A stretch of DNA of 64,000 bases from Halorubrum rubrum (GTDB taxonomy: Archaea > Halobacteriota > Halobacteria > Halobacteriales > Haloferacaceae). The position numbers were made by a program, and so were the translations under genes. Of the stretch, positions 14,471 to 29,938 are shown piece by piece (within the stretch, counting starts at the first letter, position 1; each line of letters opens with the position of its first letter). Location of the stretch: contig NZ_JANHDM010000003.1 in NCBI RefSeq assembly GCF_024494685.1, forward strand, positions 62,001-126,000, written 5' to 3'. The notes beneath the pieces were generated by a model. The model had not been told where the DNA came from, searched no databases, and worked only from the letters and a program-made list of their open reading frames with translations.

Positions 14471-14953
14471 ATGGTCGACGTAGGCGACGACGCGCCCGAC
14501 TTCTCCGCTTCGCTCGCGACCGACGACATCGAACCGTTCCGCCTCGCCGACCGGATCGGCGACGGGCCGATCGTGCTCGCCTTCTTCCCGGCGGCGTTCT
14601 CGAGCACCTGTTCCGACGAGATGCGAACGATCCGCGACGAGTTCGACCGATTCCCCGAGGCGTGTACCGTCCTCGGCGTCAGCACGGACCTCCCGCACGC
14701 GCTCGCGGCCTACCGCGAGGAGTACGACCTCCCGTTCGGCCTCGTCGCGGACCCGGACCACGACGCGATCGAGGCGTACGACGCGGTCGCGGACTTCGAG
14801 GGCTACGGCGTCGACGTGGTCGCCCGCCGGTCGGTGTTCGTGATCGACGCGGAAGGAACGGTCACGTATCGCTGGCTGGCGGACGAGCACGGCCAGGAGC
14901 CGGACTACGACGCGGTCGTCGACGCCGCGGCCGGCGCCATCGCCCCGAACTGA
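14471..14953 (+). CDS. bcp: Peroxiredoxin (Bcp/AhpE-like thiol peroxidase)
   Basis: This 160-residue thioredoxin-fold protein has the peroxidatic cysteine in the segment FPAAFSSTCSDEM (T-x-x-C variant) and the typical VLGVSTD and FGLVADPD blocks. It reduces hydrogen peroxide and organic hydroperoxides in the cytoplasm using thiol donors. A second, resolving Cys is not evident in the usual bacterioferritin-comigratory position, so it may be a 1-Cys enzyme. ATG 14471 follows a TATA-like GTATATAC (14441-14448) at leaderless distance. It is the first chromosomal gene right of the integrated element. Confidence 0.85.
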   Translation: MVDVGDDAPDFSASLATDDIEPFRLADRIGDGPIVLAFFPAAFSSTCSDEMRTIRDEFDRFPEACTVLGVSTDLPHALAAYREEYDLPFGLVADPDHDAIEAYDAVADFEGYGVDVVARRSVFVIDAEGTVTYRWLADEHGQEPDYDAVVDAAAGAIAPN

Positions 14954-14981
14954 ACGGGTCGAGCGACTCGATCTCCGACGC

Positions 14982-16994
14982 TCACTCCGGATCTCGAAGC
15001 CCCTCGAGCGCCTCGGGGTTCTCCATCGACGAGAGGTCGCCGGGGTCGTCGCCGCGGTGGACGGCGGAGATGGCCCGACGGATGACCTTCCCCGACTGCG
15101 TCTTCGGGAACGCGTCGACGAAGAGCACCTCGCGCGGCCGGAACGGCTTGCCGTGTTCCGCGCCGACGAGATCCCGCAGCTCCTCGCGGAGCGTCTCCGT
15201 CGGCTCGACGCCGGGCTCCAAGACGACGTAGGCGACGACCGCGGTCCCCGTCGTCCCGTCGGGGACGCCGACCGCGGCCGCCTGATTGACCGCGTCGTGG
15301 TCGATCAACACCCCCTCGATCTCGGCCGGGCCGACCTTTCGTCCGGCGACGTTGAGCGCGTCGTCGGCGCGGCCGTGGAGGAACCAGAAGCCGTCCGCGT
15401 CCTTCTGGGCGAAGTCGCCGTGGTCCCAGAGGTCGGGCCACGTCGACCAGTACTCCTCGAGGTAGCGCTCGTCGCCCGACCAGAGACTCCTCGTCATCGA
15501 GGGACACGAGTCGCGTGCGACGAGGTATCCCCGTTCGTGGTTCTCCATCACCGACTCGCCCGCCTCGTCGACGATATCGACGGCCATCCCGAGTCCGGGT
15601 CCGCCGAGGGTGCACGGCTTCAGCGGCTGGTTCGGCATGGGCATCAGAAAGCAGCCGCAGATCTCCGTGCCGCCCGAGATGTTGACGATCGGGCACTCGC
15701 CGCCCCCGACTTCCTCGTAGAACCACGTCCACGACTCGGGGTCCCACGGTTCGCCGGTGGAACCCAAGATCCGGAGACTCGAGAGGTCGTGGCCCTCGAC
15801 CCACCCGTCCCCGTGCTTTCGCAGCGCCCGGATCGCGGTCGGCGAGACGCCGAACTGGGTGATGCCGTGGCGGTCGATCAGCTCCCAGTATCGATCCGGC
15901 TCGGGGTGGTCGGGCGCGCCCTCGTACATGAACACCGTGCCGCCGAAGGCGTGGTTGCCGATCAGCGTCCAGGGACCCATCATCCAGCCGATGTCGGCGA
16001 CCCAGAAGAACCGGTCCGCCGGCTTCCGATCGAAGCCGAAGTGGATCTCCTTGGCGCACTGAACGAGGACGCCGGCGTGGGTGTGGACGATCCCCTTCGG
16101 CGTCCCGGTCGTCCCGGACGAGTAGAGGAGCATCGACTCCGCGTTCGAGGGGAGCCGTTTCGTCTCGTAGTCGGACGAACACGGACCGATCGCGTCCGAC
16201 CACGTCGCGTCCCGTCCGTCGGTCCACGGGGCCGACTCGTCCGCGTCCCCGTCGGGAGTCGCACCGAGCCGGTCGTAGACGACCACGTTCTCGACGTGGC
16301 CCGCGTCGGCGATCGCGGCGTCCGCGGTCGCCTTCAGCCGAACCTCGCTCCCGCGGCGGCGGAAGCCGTCGCCGGTGAAGAGCACCGTCGGCTCGGCGTC
16401 GTCGATCCGGGTCGCGGTCGCCTCCCGCCCGAACCCCGAGAAGATCGGGACGGCGATCGCGCCGACCTTCAGACAGCCGTAGAGGATCGAGACGACCTCC
16501 GGAACCATCGGCATGTACAGCCCGACCGTGTCGCCGGTCCCCACCCCGACGGACTGGAGGTAGTTGGCGACGCGGTTGCTCTCTCGACGGAGCTCGTGAA
16601 AGGTGACCTCCCGCACGTCGCCGGGCTCGCCCTCCCAGATCAGCGCGACGCGGTTCCGGTTCGGCGAGTCGACGGCGGCGTGGCGGTCGACGACGTCGTG
16701 TGCGACGTTGATCTCCCCGCCGGGGTACCACTCCGTGAACTGCGGGCCGTTCTCGTCGTTTCGGACCGCGTCGTAGTCGGTGTAGAAATCGATCCCGAGG
16801 TAGTCGACGACCTCGTCCCAGAACCAGTCGACGCCCGACTCGGGCTCCCCGTCGACGGACGAGGTGGTACGCGCGATCAGCTCCTCGTAGTCGTCGATCC
16901 CGTACTCCCGCATGAACGCGGCGACGTTCGTCGACTCCGCGAACGCGGGATCGGGCTCGTGGACCACCTCGAATGTCGCCTCGTGCTCGTCCAT
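14982..16994 (-). CDS. AMP-forming acyl-CoA synthetase (Acs family)
   Basis: This 670-residue ANL-superfamily enzyme carries the P-loop-like LLYSSGTTGTPKG (near residue 290), the A5-like SGGTEI, the hinge GRADDALNVAGRKVGP and the acylation motif KTQSGKVIRR with the catalytic Lys near the C-terminus. It activates a carboxylate to acyl-AMP and then acyl-CoA. The order of motifs is that of acetyl/propionyl-CoA synthetases, but WVADIGWMMGPW replaces the Acs WITGHSY-type segment. The substrate may therefore differ from acetate. It is a monocistronic gene convergent with the peroxiredoxin. Confidence 0.85.
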   Translation of the reverse strand: MDEHEATFEVVHEPDPAFAESTNVAAFMREYGIDDYEELIARTTSSVDGEPESGVDWFWDEVVDYLGIDFYTDYDAVRNDENGPQFTEWYPGGEINVAHDVVDRHAAVDSPNRNRVALIWEGEPGDVREVTFHELRRESNRVANYLQSVGVGTGDTVGLYMPMVPEVVSILYGCLKVGAIAVPIFSGFGREATATRIDDAEPTVLFTGDGFRRRGSEVRLKATADAAIADAGHVENVVVYDRLGATPDGDADESAPWTDGRDATWSDAIGPCSSDYETKRLPSNAESMLLYSSGTTGTPKGIVHTHAGVLVQCAKEIHFGFDRKPADRFFWVADIGWMMGPWTLIGNHAFGGTVFMYEGAPDHPEPDRYWELIDRHGITQFGVSPTAIRALRKHGDGWVEGHDLSSLRILGSTGEPWDPESWTWFYEEVGGGECPIVNISGGTEICGCFLMPMPNQPLKPCTLGGPGLGMAVDIVDEAGESVMENHERGYLVARDSCPSMTRSLWSGDERYLEEYWSTWPDLWDHGDFAQKDADGFWFLHGRADDALNVAGRKVGPAEIEGVLIDHDAVNQAAAVGVPDGTTGTAVVAYVVLEPGVEPTETLREELRDLVGAEHGKPFRPREVLFVDAFPKTQSGKVIRRAISAVHRGDDPGDLSSMENPEALEGLRDPE

Positions 16995-17108
16995 CTCGAC
17001 CGACCGTTCCCGCGGGGACAGTAAGTAACTTTCCTGAAGGTTCGTCGTCGGCGAGGGAGGTCCGCCCCGGCTCGCGGCGGCCGATCCGGCGGGATGGAGG
17101 CGACGCGG

Positions 17109-17489
17109 CTACCGGAGGTCGAGGCACTCGCCGGCGACCTCGACGGTCCCGTCGTCGACGACGACCGTCCCGTCGAAGGCGGCACAGACCCCGGCGTCCC
17201 ACGCGAGTCGCCCCTCCCAGTCGTCGCCCGTGGCGGCGACCTCGTGGCGGCCCGCCGCCGCGACCGTCGCCTCGAACGCGCGGGCGACGCCGGAGCCGAT
17301 CCGGTCGGACTCCTCCGCGTAGGTCGTCCCGTCGTCGCCGCGTACGACCACCGCCACGTCGACCGGCTCCTCGCCGCCGTTACGAACCGTGAGATCGAGG
17401 CGACCCGGCTCGTCCCCGCCCGAGCCGAGACAGCCGGCGAACGCGCCCGCCCCCGCCGCGGCGAGGAGTCGACGGCGGTCGATAAGCAT
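17109..17489 (-). CDS. Tat-secreted lipoprotein (126 aa)
   Basis: The N-terminus MLIDRRRLLAAAGAGAFAGC contains a twin-arginine-like RRR, a short hydrophobic stretch and a lipobox AGC. It is therefore predicted to be exported folded by Tat and lipid-anchored outside the cell. The remainder is a small beta-sandwich (LDLTVRNGGEEPVDVAVVV) with two Cys, resembling FxLYD/CARDB-like extracellular domains. The start at 17489 is chosen because it gives the canonical signal. It ends upstream of the acyl-CoA synthetase and begins 26 bases from the gyrA stop, so co-transcription with gyrA is possible. The binding target is unknown. Confidence 0.75.
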   Translation of the reverse strand: MLIDRRRLLAAAGAGAFAGCLGSGGDEPGRLDLTVRNGGEEPVDVAVVVRGDDGTTYAEESDRIGSGVARAFEATVAAAGRHEVAATGDDWEGRLAWDAGVCAAFDGTVVVDDGTVEVAGECLDLR

Positions 17490-17514
17490 CGCGGCTCGAC
17501 TCGTCGGCACGGGA

Positions 17515-23687
<6,173 letters not shown>

Positions 23688-23697
23688 TTAACGACGG

Positions 23698-24912
23698 TCA
23701 CTCGCCCCGCGGCGGAAGCAACGACTCGAGACGGTCCGCGAGGTCCGTCCTGTGAACCGTCTCGGTCGCGACGTCGGTCTCGCCGGTCCCCAACTCCTTG
23801 AAGCCCGTTCCGGTCGGGACGAGAACGATCGACTCCGCTGCGGAGATCTCACCGCGATCCGCGAGGCGCGAGACGCCCGCCAGCGTCGTCGCGGACGCCG
23901 GTTCGACGCAGAATCCCCCCTCGACGGCGAACCTACGCTGTGCGGCGCGTATCTCGTCGTCGGTGACCGAGACGACTGCCCCGTCCGTGTCGCGGACCGC
24001 GGAGAGCGCACGAGCGCCGCTCGGCGGGTCCGGGTTGCCGATCGAGCGGGCGATCGTCTCGCCGGTCTCGTCGGATGACATGGGCGTCGGATCCGTCGAG
24101 CCGTCCTCGAACGCCCGCGTTATCGGGTCGGAGGCGGCGGTCTGGACGAGACACAGGCGCGGCGGCTCGTCTATCAGCCCCGCGCGCTCGAGCTCCCGAA
24201 TTCCGAGCCAGACGCCCGAGGCGAAGCCGCCGGAGCTCGCCGGCAGCGCGATCACGTCGGGCGTCTCGGGGGCGAACGACTCGCAGATCTCGAACAGTGC
24301 GGTCTTGTACCCGCTGATGCGGGCCGGATCGTCGCTCACGAGGGCGGTGATCGGGAGCCGGTCGGACAGTTCGAGCGCGTCCTCGTACAGCGCGCCGTAC
24401 TCGCCGCCGACCCGTACGACGGTCGGCTCGTACTGGGCGATGAGTTCCAGTCGCACCGGCGAGATGTCCTCGGGAACGAACACGATACACTCCCGGTCGA
24501 GGCTCGTCGCGTGGGCGGCGGTGCTGATCGCCATGTTCCCGTACGAGACCGTTCCGACGACGTCGTCGCCGGCCGCGATCGTCCGAGGAACCGCCACGGC
24601 GCTCCCGCGGTCCTTGTACGATCCGGTCGGATTTTCGCCCTCGTCCTTGATGAACACCCGACCGCCGGCGACGTCGTCGAGTCCGGGGCTTCTGACGAGC
24701 GGCGTGCCCCCCGCGGCCCGTGCGACGCCGTCCGGTCGATCGATCGGTAACGCCGCCTCGTACCGCCACATTCCGGATCGGTTCCCGCAGTCGTCCCACG
24801 CGAACGAGGTCGTCTCCGCGTCGATCCAGAGCGGTTCCCCGCAGTCACACCGGACGCGGGTGTCGTCGTCGTATCGGGTTTCACAGCGGTGACAGCTCAA
24901 GGAGACGGACAT
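23698..24912 (-). CDS. thrC: Threonine synthase-like PLP enzyme
   Basis: This 404-residue fold-type II PLP enzyme has an N-terminal zinc-ribbon-like segment (CHRCETRY, CDCGE), the PLP-Lys motif ENPTGSYKDRG (Lys forms the Schiff base) and the Gly-rich phosphate loop ASSGGFASG. It converts O-phosphohomoserine to threonine. Haloarchaea often have several paralogues, so a related activity (threonine dehydratase- or 2,3-diaminopropionate-type) cannot be excluded. Start 24912 leaves the zinc ribbon at the N-terminus; the longer frame is Arg-rich shadow. The 283 bases upstream to the nuoCD stop hold no gene that I can support. It lies 76 bases ahead of gyrB in the same direction. Confidence 0.8.
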   Translation of the reverse strand: MSVSLSCHRCETRYDDDTRVRCDCGEPLWIDAETTSFAWDDCGNRSGMWRYEAALPIDRPDGVARAAGGTPLVRSPGLDDVAGGRVFIKDEGENPTGSYKDRGSAVAVPRTIAAGDDVVGTVSYGNMAISTAAHATSLDRECIVFVPEDISPVRLELIAQYEPTVVRVGGEYGALYEDALELSDRLPITALVSDDPARISGYKTALFEICESFAPETPDVIALPASSGGFASGVWLGIRELERAGLIDEPPRLCLVQTAASDPITRAFEDGSTDPTPMSSDETGETIARSIGNPDPPSGARALSAVRDTDGAVVSVTDDEIRAAQRRFAVEGGFCVEPASATTLAGVSRLADRGEISAAESIVLVPTGTGFKELGTGETDVATETVHRTDLADRLESLLPPRGE

Positions 24913-25195
24913 GGCGGCTCTGGGACCGCCGGTTAGGTATGCGTTTTCGTTCCGCCGTCGACGCGTCGGGCCCGAACCCGCTCGCTCCGCCGTTCGAAAC
25001 GCGCGGTGGAGACGCCGCCGGCGCGAACGAGGGTTTATGCGTGACCGCGGACGAGATCCACGTGACCGGCCGCCGGTGCGTGACACCGCTGGTCGTCTCG
25101 CGTTCGCGCGAGGCGGTCACCTTTCAACGTCCGCACCGTAGCGGCGGTCGCCCTACAGTCGCCAGCCGACGGCTCGTCGAGGGCGGCCCGTCTCC

Positions 25196-26851
25196 TCACC
25201 GATCGACTTCCCCCATGATCGTGTCCAGGCTTCCCAGCGAGGCGATCAGGTCCGGGATCGCCTCGCCGTTGGCCATCTCGGGGAGCGCCTGGAGGTTCGA
25301 GAAGGAGGGACCGCGGATCTTGAAGCGGGCGGGTTTGTCGGTGCCGTCCGCGCGCATGTAGATGCCGAGTTCGCCCTTGGCGGCCTCGACCGCGCGGTAG
25401 ATCTCGGCGTCGTCGTCGGGACGCAGCGTGCGCGGGACGTTGGCCTGGACGTCGCGTTCGTCCTCGGGCCACTCTTCGAGCAGGTCGACGCACTGCTCGA
25501 TGATCTTCGCGGACTCCTCCACTTCCCGCATCCGGACGAGCAGTCGCGAGTAGTTGTCACAGCCGTCCTCGGTCACCACGTCCCAGTCGAGCTCGTCGTA
25601 GTACCCATATGGATCGTCGCGACGCAGGTCGTAGTCGACGCCCGACCCGCGGAGCACGGGGCCGGTACAGCCGTACTCCTTCGCGACCTCGGGCGGGAGG
25701 ATCCCCGTGTCGATCGTCCGCAGCTGGAGGATCTCGTTGCGGGTGAGGAGGTCGTGGTACTCCTCCAGTCGACGCGGGAGGCCGTCGAGGTACTCGCGGA
25801 CCGTCGAGAGGAACTCCCCGCGGGGCTCGGGCAGGTCCCAGACGACCCCGCCGAGCCGGAAGTAGTTGAACATCAGCCGCTGGCCCGTCAGGTCCTCGAG
25901 GATCTCCTGGACGCGCTCGCGCTCCTGAATGGCGTACATGAACGTCGCGGTGAAGTCGCCGATCACGTCGAGCGCGTACGCGCCCATCGCCAGCATGTGC
26001 GAGAGGATCCGGCTGAACTCCGCGCTCATCGTCCGGACCACCTGTGCGTACTCGGGAACCGCGATGTCCGCGAGGTCCTCGGCCGCCCGCGCGTACGCCC
26101 ACTCGTTGAGCAGGCCGCCGCCGCCCCAGTCCCAGCGGTCGGGGTACGGCATGATCTGGTGGCGGTAGGTGCCCGACTGGGCCATCTGCTCTTCACACCG
26201 GTGGATGTAGCCGACGTCCGGCTCCACGTCGACCACGTCCTCCCCGTCGAGGGTGACCTGGAGGTGGAGGACGCCGTGGGTCGCCGGGTGGTGCGGCCCG
26301 ACGTTGAGGAACATCGTGTCGCTCCCGGTCGCCGTCGACGATCCCGGTTCGACGGGCTCGGTTTCCGAGAGCGAGACGATCTGCGGGCGGTCCTCGTCGT
26401 AGTCCAGAGACAGGGGATGACCCTGCCACGTCTCGGGCAACAGGATCCGCCGGAGGTCGGGGTGGTCGTCGTACTCGATCCCGATCAGGTCGTACGCCTC
26501 CCGCTCGTGCCAGTCCGCCGTCCGGAAGACCGCCTCGCCCGACTCCGAGACCGGCTCGTCCTTGTCCGCGGGCACGACCACGCTGACCTCCCGGGTCGGA
26601 TCGTCGAACGAACGGAGGTGGTAGATCGTCTCGTACCGGTTCTCGTACTCCTGGGCCGTGACGAGCGACAGGTGGTCGTAGCCCGCCTCCGACTTGAGCG
26701 TCGAGAGCGTCTCTTGGACCGAATCCGGTCGTATTCGGACGGCGGGCGCGTTCAGATGCGTCTCGCGTTCGACGATCAGCCCCTCGAGCGTCGAGAACGG
26801 GTCGGGCTCCGCGTCGACTTCGACCGCCTCGCTCGTCGCGTCGATCGACAT
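25196..26851 (-). CDS. nuoCD: NADH-quinone oxidoreductase-type subunit CD (fused)
   Basis: The first about 170 residues are a 30-kDa subunit domain (NuoC: WHEREAYDLIGIEYDDHPDLRRILLPETW). The rest is the 49-kDa subunit (NuoD: NVGPHHPATHGVLHL, EPDVGYIHRCEEQM, AMGAYALDVIGD) without Ni-binding cysteines, giving 551 residues in total. In complex I the pair forms the quinone-binding connecting module. Haloarchaea normally encode nuoCD inside a nuoA-N cluster, but here neither neighbour is a nuo gene, so this looks like an isolated second copy. ATG 26851 is divergent from the HTH regulator at 26936. Confidence 0.88.
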   Translation of the reverse strand: MSIDATSEAVEVDAEPDPFSTLEGLIVERETHLNAPAVRIRPDSVQETLSTLKSEAGYDHLSLVTAQEYENRYETIYHLRSFDDPTREVSVVVPADKDEPVSESGEAVFRTADWHEREAYDLIGIEYDDHPDLRRILLPETWQGHPLSLDYDEDRPQIVSLSETEPVEPGSSTATGSDTMFLNVGPHHPATHGVLHLQVTLDGEDVVDVEPDVGYIHRCEEQMAQSGTYRHQIMPYPDRWDWGGGGLLNEWAYARAAEDLADIAVPEYAQVVRTMSAEFSRILSHMLAMGAYALDVIGDFTATFMYAIQERERVQEILEDLTGQRLMFNYFRLGGVVWDLPEPRGEFLSTVREYLDGLPRRLEEYHDLLTRNEILQLRTIDTGILPPEVAKEYGCTGPVLRGSGVDYDLRRDDPYGYYDELDWDVVTEDGCDNYSRLLVRMREVEESAKIIEQCVDLLEEWPEDERDVQANVPRTLRPDDDAEIYRAVEAAKGELGIYMRADGTDKPARFKIRGPSFSNLQALPEMANGEAIPDLIASLGSLDTIMGEVDR

Positions 26852-26935
26852 GTGTGGACCGACGTGTCCGGAGCACCCGGAGCTTCTGCCGGATGAGTAC
26901 GGGAATTTATAAACCGCCGGTCGACACTGCCCGGC

Positions 26936-27604
26936 GTGAAGTACCTCCGGGTCGAACTCCGGTACCCGCCGGATCTCACGCATCCGATGCACCGGCTCGT
27001 GGACGAGTCCGAGGCGGTCGAGCGCGATGTCCTCGTCCACGGGACGGTGTTCGGCGAGCCGAACGACACCTTCCTGTTCTACGTCGAGGGGGACATCGAC
27101 GTGTACACAGAGGCGCTCCGGGCGGTCGACCGGATCCGGGAGTTCGAGGTCACCCGGATCGACGAGACGGGACACTACGTCCTTCTCACGCAGCGACGCG
27201 ACCCGGTCGACGACGCGACCTTCGACCCGCTCCAGCGGACCGGCGTCGTGGTCGTCCCGCCGATCGACTTCCGCCCGGACGGGGTCGCCCGCCTGACGAT
27301 GGTCGGCAACGCCGGTCCGCTCCGGGAGGCGCTGGGGGAGCTTCCGGATCCGATCGAGACGACGGTGCTCCGGGTCGGCGAGTACGACTGGCGACAGGCG
27401 GTCTTCGATCCGGCGCTGACCGACCGGCAGTTCGACGCGCTCGCGGCCGCCGTGGATATCGGATACTACGACTCGCCTCGGGAGGCGACCGTGGAGGACG
27501 TGGCCGAACGGATCGACGCCGCGCCGAGCACCGCCTCCGAACACCTGCGGAAGGCCGAGTCGGCCGTGATGGCCGCCTTCATGGAGTTACGCGAGGTGTC
27601 GTGA
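26936..27604 (+). CDS. HTH-10 (Bat-type) transcription regulator
   Basis: The 222-residue protein starts with GTG (26936). Its first about 155 residues form an alpha/beta sensor-like domain of the bacterioopsin-activator type. The C-terminal about 55 residues are the haloarchaeal HTH-10 domain (LTDRQFDALAAAVDIGYYDSP, DVAERIDAAPSTASEHLRKAE). Regulators of this class bind DNA near promoters of metabolic genes. It is divergent from nuoCD across an 84-base spacer containing TATA-like sequences, so control of nuoCD or of itself is possible. The ligand is unknown. Confidence 0.82.
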   Translation: MKYLRVELRYPPDLTHPMHRLVDESEAVERDVLVHGTVFGEPNDTFLFYVEGDIDVYTEALRAVDRIREFEVTRIDETGHYVLLTQRRDPVDDATFDPLQRTGVVVVPPIDFRPDGVARLTMVGNAGPLREALGELPDPIETTVLRVGEYDWRQAVFDPALTDRQFDALAAAVDIGYYDSPREATVEDVAERIDAAPSTASEHLRKAESAVMAAFMELREVS

Positions 27605-27659
27605 GACGGCCGTCTGCGGCCGAACCGACGAGCGGGAGAGGGCGGGTCGCGCTCCCCGA

Positions 27660-28403
27660 TCAGTGGATCGTGCGGTCGTCGCTCGTGTCGATCTCCTCGA
27701 TCGGGTCGGCGTTCCCGAACTCGGGCGTCGGCCCGTCGCCCGGGGCCGCCCACTCGACCGCGTTCCGGAGCACCTGCCGGACGTCCTCGTCGTAGTAGAT
27801 CGGGTACGTCTCGTGGCCCGGTCGGAAGTAGAACACCCGGCCGTTCCCGCGCCGGTAACAGCAGCCGGAGCGGAACACCTCGCCGCCCGCGAACCAGGAG
27901 GTGAACACGAGCGAGTCGGGTCGGGGCACGTCGAACCGCTCGCCGTACATCTCCGTCTCCTCGAGTTCGATGAACTCGTCTATTCCCTCCGCGATCGGAT
28001 GGCCGGGCTCGACCGTCCACAGCCGCTCCGTCTCGGCGGCCTCGCGCCACTTGAGCGAACAGCTCGTACCCATCAGCCGCTTGAATATCTTCGAGTAGTG
28101 CGCGGAGTGGAGCACGAGGAGGCCCATCCCGTCGAGCACGCGCTCGTGGACGCGGTCGACGACCTCGTCGCGCACCTCGTCGTGGGCGGCGTGACCCCAC
28201 CACGTGAGCACGTCCGTGTCCGCGAGGACGTCCTCCGTGAGCCCGTGGTCCGGTCCCGCATCGAGGGTGGCGGTTCGAACGTCGTAGCCGCCCCCCTCGA
28301 ACACGTCTGCGAGTACTTCGTGGATCCCGTCGGGATAGACGTCGGCGACGTCGTCGCTCTCGCGCTCGTGACGGAACTCGTTCCAGACCGTGACGCGTAC
28401 CAT
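27660..28403 (-). CDS. ThuA-like domain protein
   Basis: The 247-residue protein starts [13 protein letters not shown] and contains [30 protein letters not shown] and [32 protein letters not shown]. These are typical blocks of the ThuA (trehalose-utilization) branch of the class I glutamine-amidotransferase-like fold. Members are linked to disaccharide 3-keto oxidation or sugar catabolism in bacteria. The substrate here is unknown. The ATG at 28403 avoids a long Ser/Arg-rich shadow extension. It is convergent with the HTH-10 gene. Confidence 0.8.
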   Translation of the reverse strand: MVRVTVWNEFRHERESDDVADVYPDGIHEVLADVFEGGGYDVRTATLDAGPDHGLTEDVLADTDVLTWWGHAAHDEVRDEVVDRVHERVLDGMGLLVLHSAHYSKIFKRLMGTSCSLKWREAAETERLWTVEPGHPIAEGIDEFIELEETEMYGERFDVPRPDSLVFTSWFAGGEVFRSGCCYRRGNGRVFYFRPGHETYPIYYDEDVRQVLRNAVEWAAPGDGPTPEFGNADPIEEIDTSDDRTIH

Positions 28404-28485
28404 ACGGATTTTCCCGTCCGAACGGACTTGTAGGCTGGTATCTCGGGAGGCCCGTACCGTTCCGTCAGCTGGGAGGGTCCTCGGG

Positions 28486-29391
28486 TCATGAAACGATCCC
28501 CTGGACGTAGACGTGCGCGTACGCGCTCGCCCACACGACGGAGAGCAGTTCACCCACGCTCGAGGAGATCACGCCCAACACGGGATGTACCACGGCCAGC
28601 CCCGTCCCTAGTTCCGGGAGAACTGCCGACAGGTAAAAGCCGATCGCGTTTCCGGCAGCGATCACGGCGACGAGCAGGAACTTCCCGCGGTAGTTCGTGG
28701 TGATACGCCAGCTCACTCGCAGTGACTCGAGAGGGCCGTACCGCCCGATGACGCACGCCTCGGGCGCGAACCAGAACTTGAACAAGAGGAAGAAAAACGG
28801 CACGGCGAACACGGTCCCACCGACCGCCGCAACGACGGGAAAACCGACCGTCTCTACCGGCGTGGCCGGCATAGCACCGACGAGAAGAACGAGCGGAACG
28901 GCCACCACGGACGGAACCGTCATCACCGAGAGGACGACGAGAAGAAGGACGCCGACTAACGCCGGCGTTCGAGCGACGCTTCGACGTAGCCCCTCGCGCA
29001 TCGCGACGGAGTCGCCGGTCAGCTCCCCGGCGACGATCGTTGCCACGTAGGCGCGAATCGAGACGACGAACGCAAACGCCGTCACGGCCTCGACTGCCCC
29101 GACCGCGGGCGTCGGGAGCGCGGCGAGTGCCCCCGTTTCGAGAAGCCGCTCGGTGACGACGATCACGCCCGCGAACGCGACGATCGACGGGTAGGACCGA
29201 AACAGGCGAGCGGACCAGACGAGCGCGTCGAGGACGGTCCGATCGATGGTCGTCGTCTCGACGTTTCGGCACTCGAGACACCCGCATCCGTCGACGTCGT
29301 CCCGTGCCTTGATCGTCGGTGCCACGTCACACACGCTCGCGTCTCGAACGCGAGAAGTGCTTCGGCCCGATGCGTCGGTGGAATCGCTCAT
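28486..29391 (-). CDS. Multi-pass membrane protein of unknown function (301 aa)
   Basis: After a soluble N-terminus with a CGCLEC cluster there are about six hydrophobic segments (for example [40 protein letters not shown] and [19 protein letters not shown]). This is a haloarchaeal DUF-type integral membrane protein with no transporter signature that I can name. It overlaps the upstream ArsR-like regulator by four bases, so both form one operon, and it is related in layout to the membrane protein at 29931. A sensing or stress role for the regulator-membrane pair is only inferred. Confidence 0.75.
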   Translation of the reverse strand: MSDSTDASGRSTSRVRDASVCDVAPTIKARDDVDGCGCLECRNVETTTIDRTVLDALVWSARLFRSYPSIVAFAGVIVVTERLLETGALAALPTPAVGAVEAVTAFAFVVSIRAYVATIVAGELTGDSVAMREGLRRSVARTPALVGVLLLVVLSVMTVPSVVAVPLVLLVGAMPATPVETVGFPVVAAVGGTVFAVPFFFLLFKFWFAPEACVIGRYGPLESLRVSWRITTNYRGKFLLVAVIAAGNAIGFYLSAVLPELGTGLAVVHPVLGVISSSVGELLSVVWASAYAHVYVQGIVS

Positions 29392-29840
29392 TCGGGCGTG
29401 ACGAACCGCGAGATCGCTTCGCCGGCCGCGAGCAGGATCGACGGGGGACCGAGCAGCGACGCGAACGACTTGAACGCGCGCTTGAGTCCCGGCCGGTCGT
29501 CCTCGGTGCCCAAAAAGAGCAGCGTCGGGTCCTCCGAAACGACGAACACGCTCATCTCACGGCCCTTCTCCGAATAACACGTGTCCGTGACTTCGATCAC
29601 GCCGGCCGCTTCGAGGTTCTCCAAGTGGTAGTGGACGTTCTGAATGCTCTGATCGAGTCGGTCAGCGATCCGTGACGGCGTCGCCGGCGTCTCGTTGAGT
29701 AGCCGGAAGATCTCGTAGGCGGTCTCGGAGGACAACGCCTCGATCACGTCCCTCGTCGCTTCGTCGTCGAGACTCAGTACGGCGGGCGTATCGCTTCGTT
29801 CGACGGTCGCGTCCGTCTGTGTGGGGAGGAGTCGTGCCAT
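29388..29840 (-). CDS. ArsR-like winged-helix regulator (150 aa)
   Basis: The segment ETAYEIFRLLNETPATPSRIADRLDQSIQNVHYHLENLEAAGVIEV is a canonical winged helix of the ArsR/GntR-like HTH_20 type. The C-terminus (LLGPPSILLAAGEAISRFVT) is hydrophobic and may form a membrane-associated or dimerising helix. The gene overlaps the downstream membrane-protein gene (ATGA), suggesting that it regulates or is regulated by that protein. Its start at 29840 lies 90 bases from the next gene upstream. Confidence 0.8.
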   Translation of the reverse strand: MARLLPTQTDATVERSDTPAVLSLDDEATRDVIEALSSETAYEIFRLLNETPATPSRIADRLDQSIQNVHYHLENLEAAGVIEVTDTCYSEKGREMSVFVVSEDPTLLFLGTEDDRPGLKRAFKSFASLLGPPSILLAAGEAISRFVTPE

Positions 29841-29906
29841 GGGTCTCTCAGGTTCTCCGTGGGCTCCTTGCGGGGATCTGATCCGATCGGTTGCCGTTCG
29901 GAGTCA

Positions 29907-29938
29907 CGACATGTAGTTGTTGGTGAAACCTCATGTCG
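29907..29938. terminator. Inverted repeat downstream of the 29931-30734 gene
   Basis: CGACATG (29907-29913) pairs with CATGTCG (29932-29938) across an 18-base loop. It spans the 3' end of the membrane-protein gene and lies upstream of the regulator, so it could be a weak terminator or an operator for the regulator promoter. Evidence is limited to the inverted repeat. Confidence 0.3.

Noticed and set aside
13098-14483. Long plus-strand reading frame (461 codons) opposite the integrase
   Set aside because: It is the antisense shadow of a clear tyrosine recombinase with catalytic residues. High GC coding sequence produces long antisense frames here.
15057-17024. Long plus-strand frame opposite the acyl-CoA synthetase
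   Set aside because: It has no recognisable domain and is composed of Arg/Val/Asp-rich shadow text. The minus strand shows all ANL motifs.
29907-29938. Riboswitch in the spacer ahead of the ArsR-like gene
   Set aside because: Only a simple 7-bp inverted repeat is present and it overlaps the preceding stop codon.
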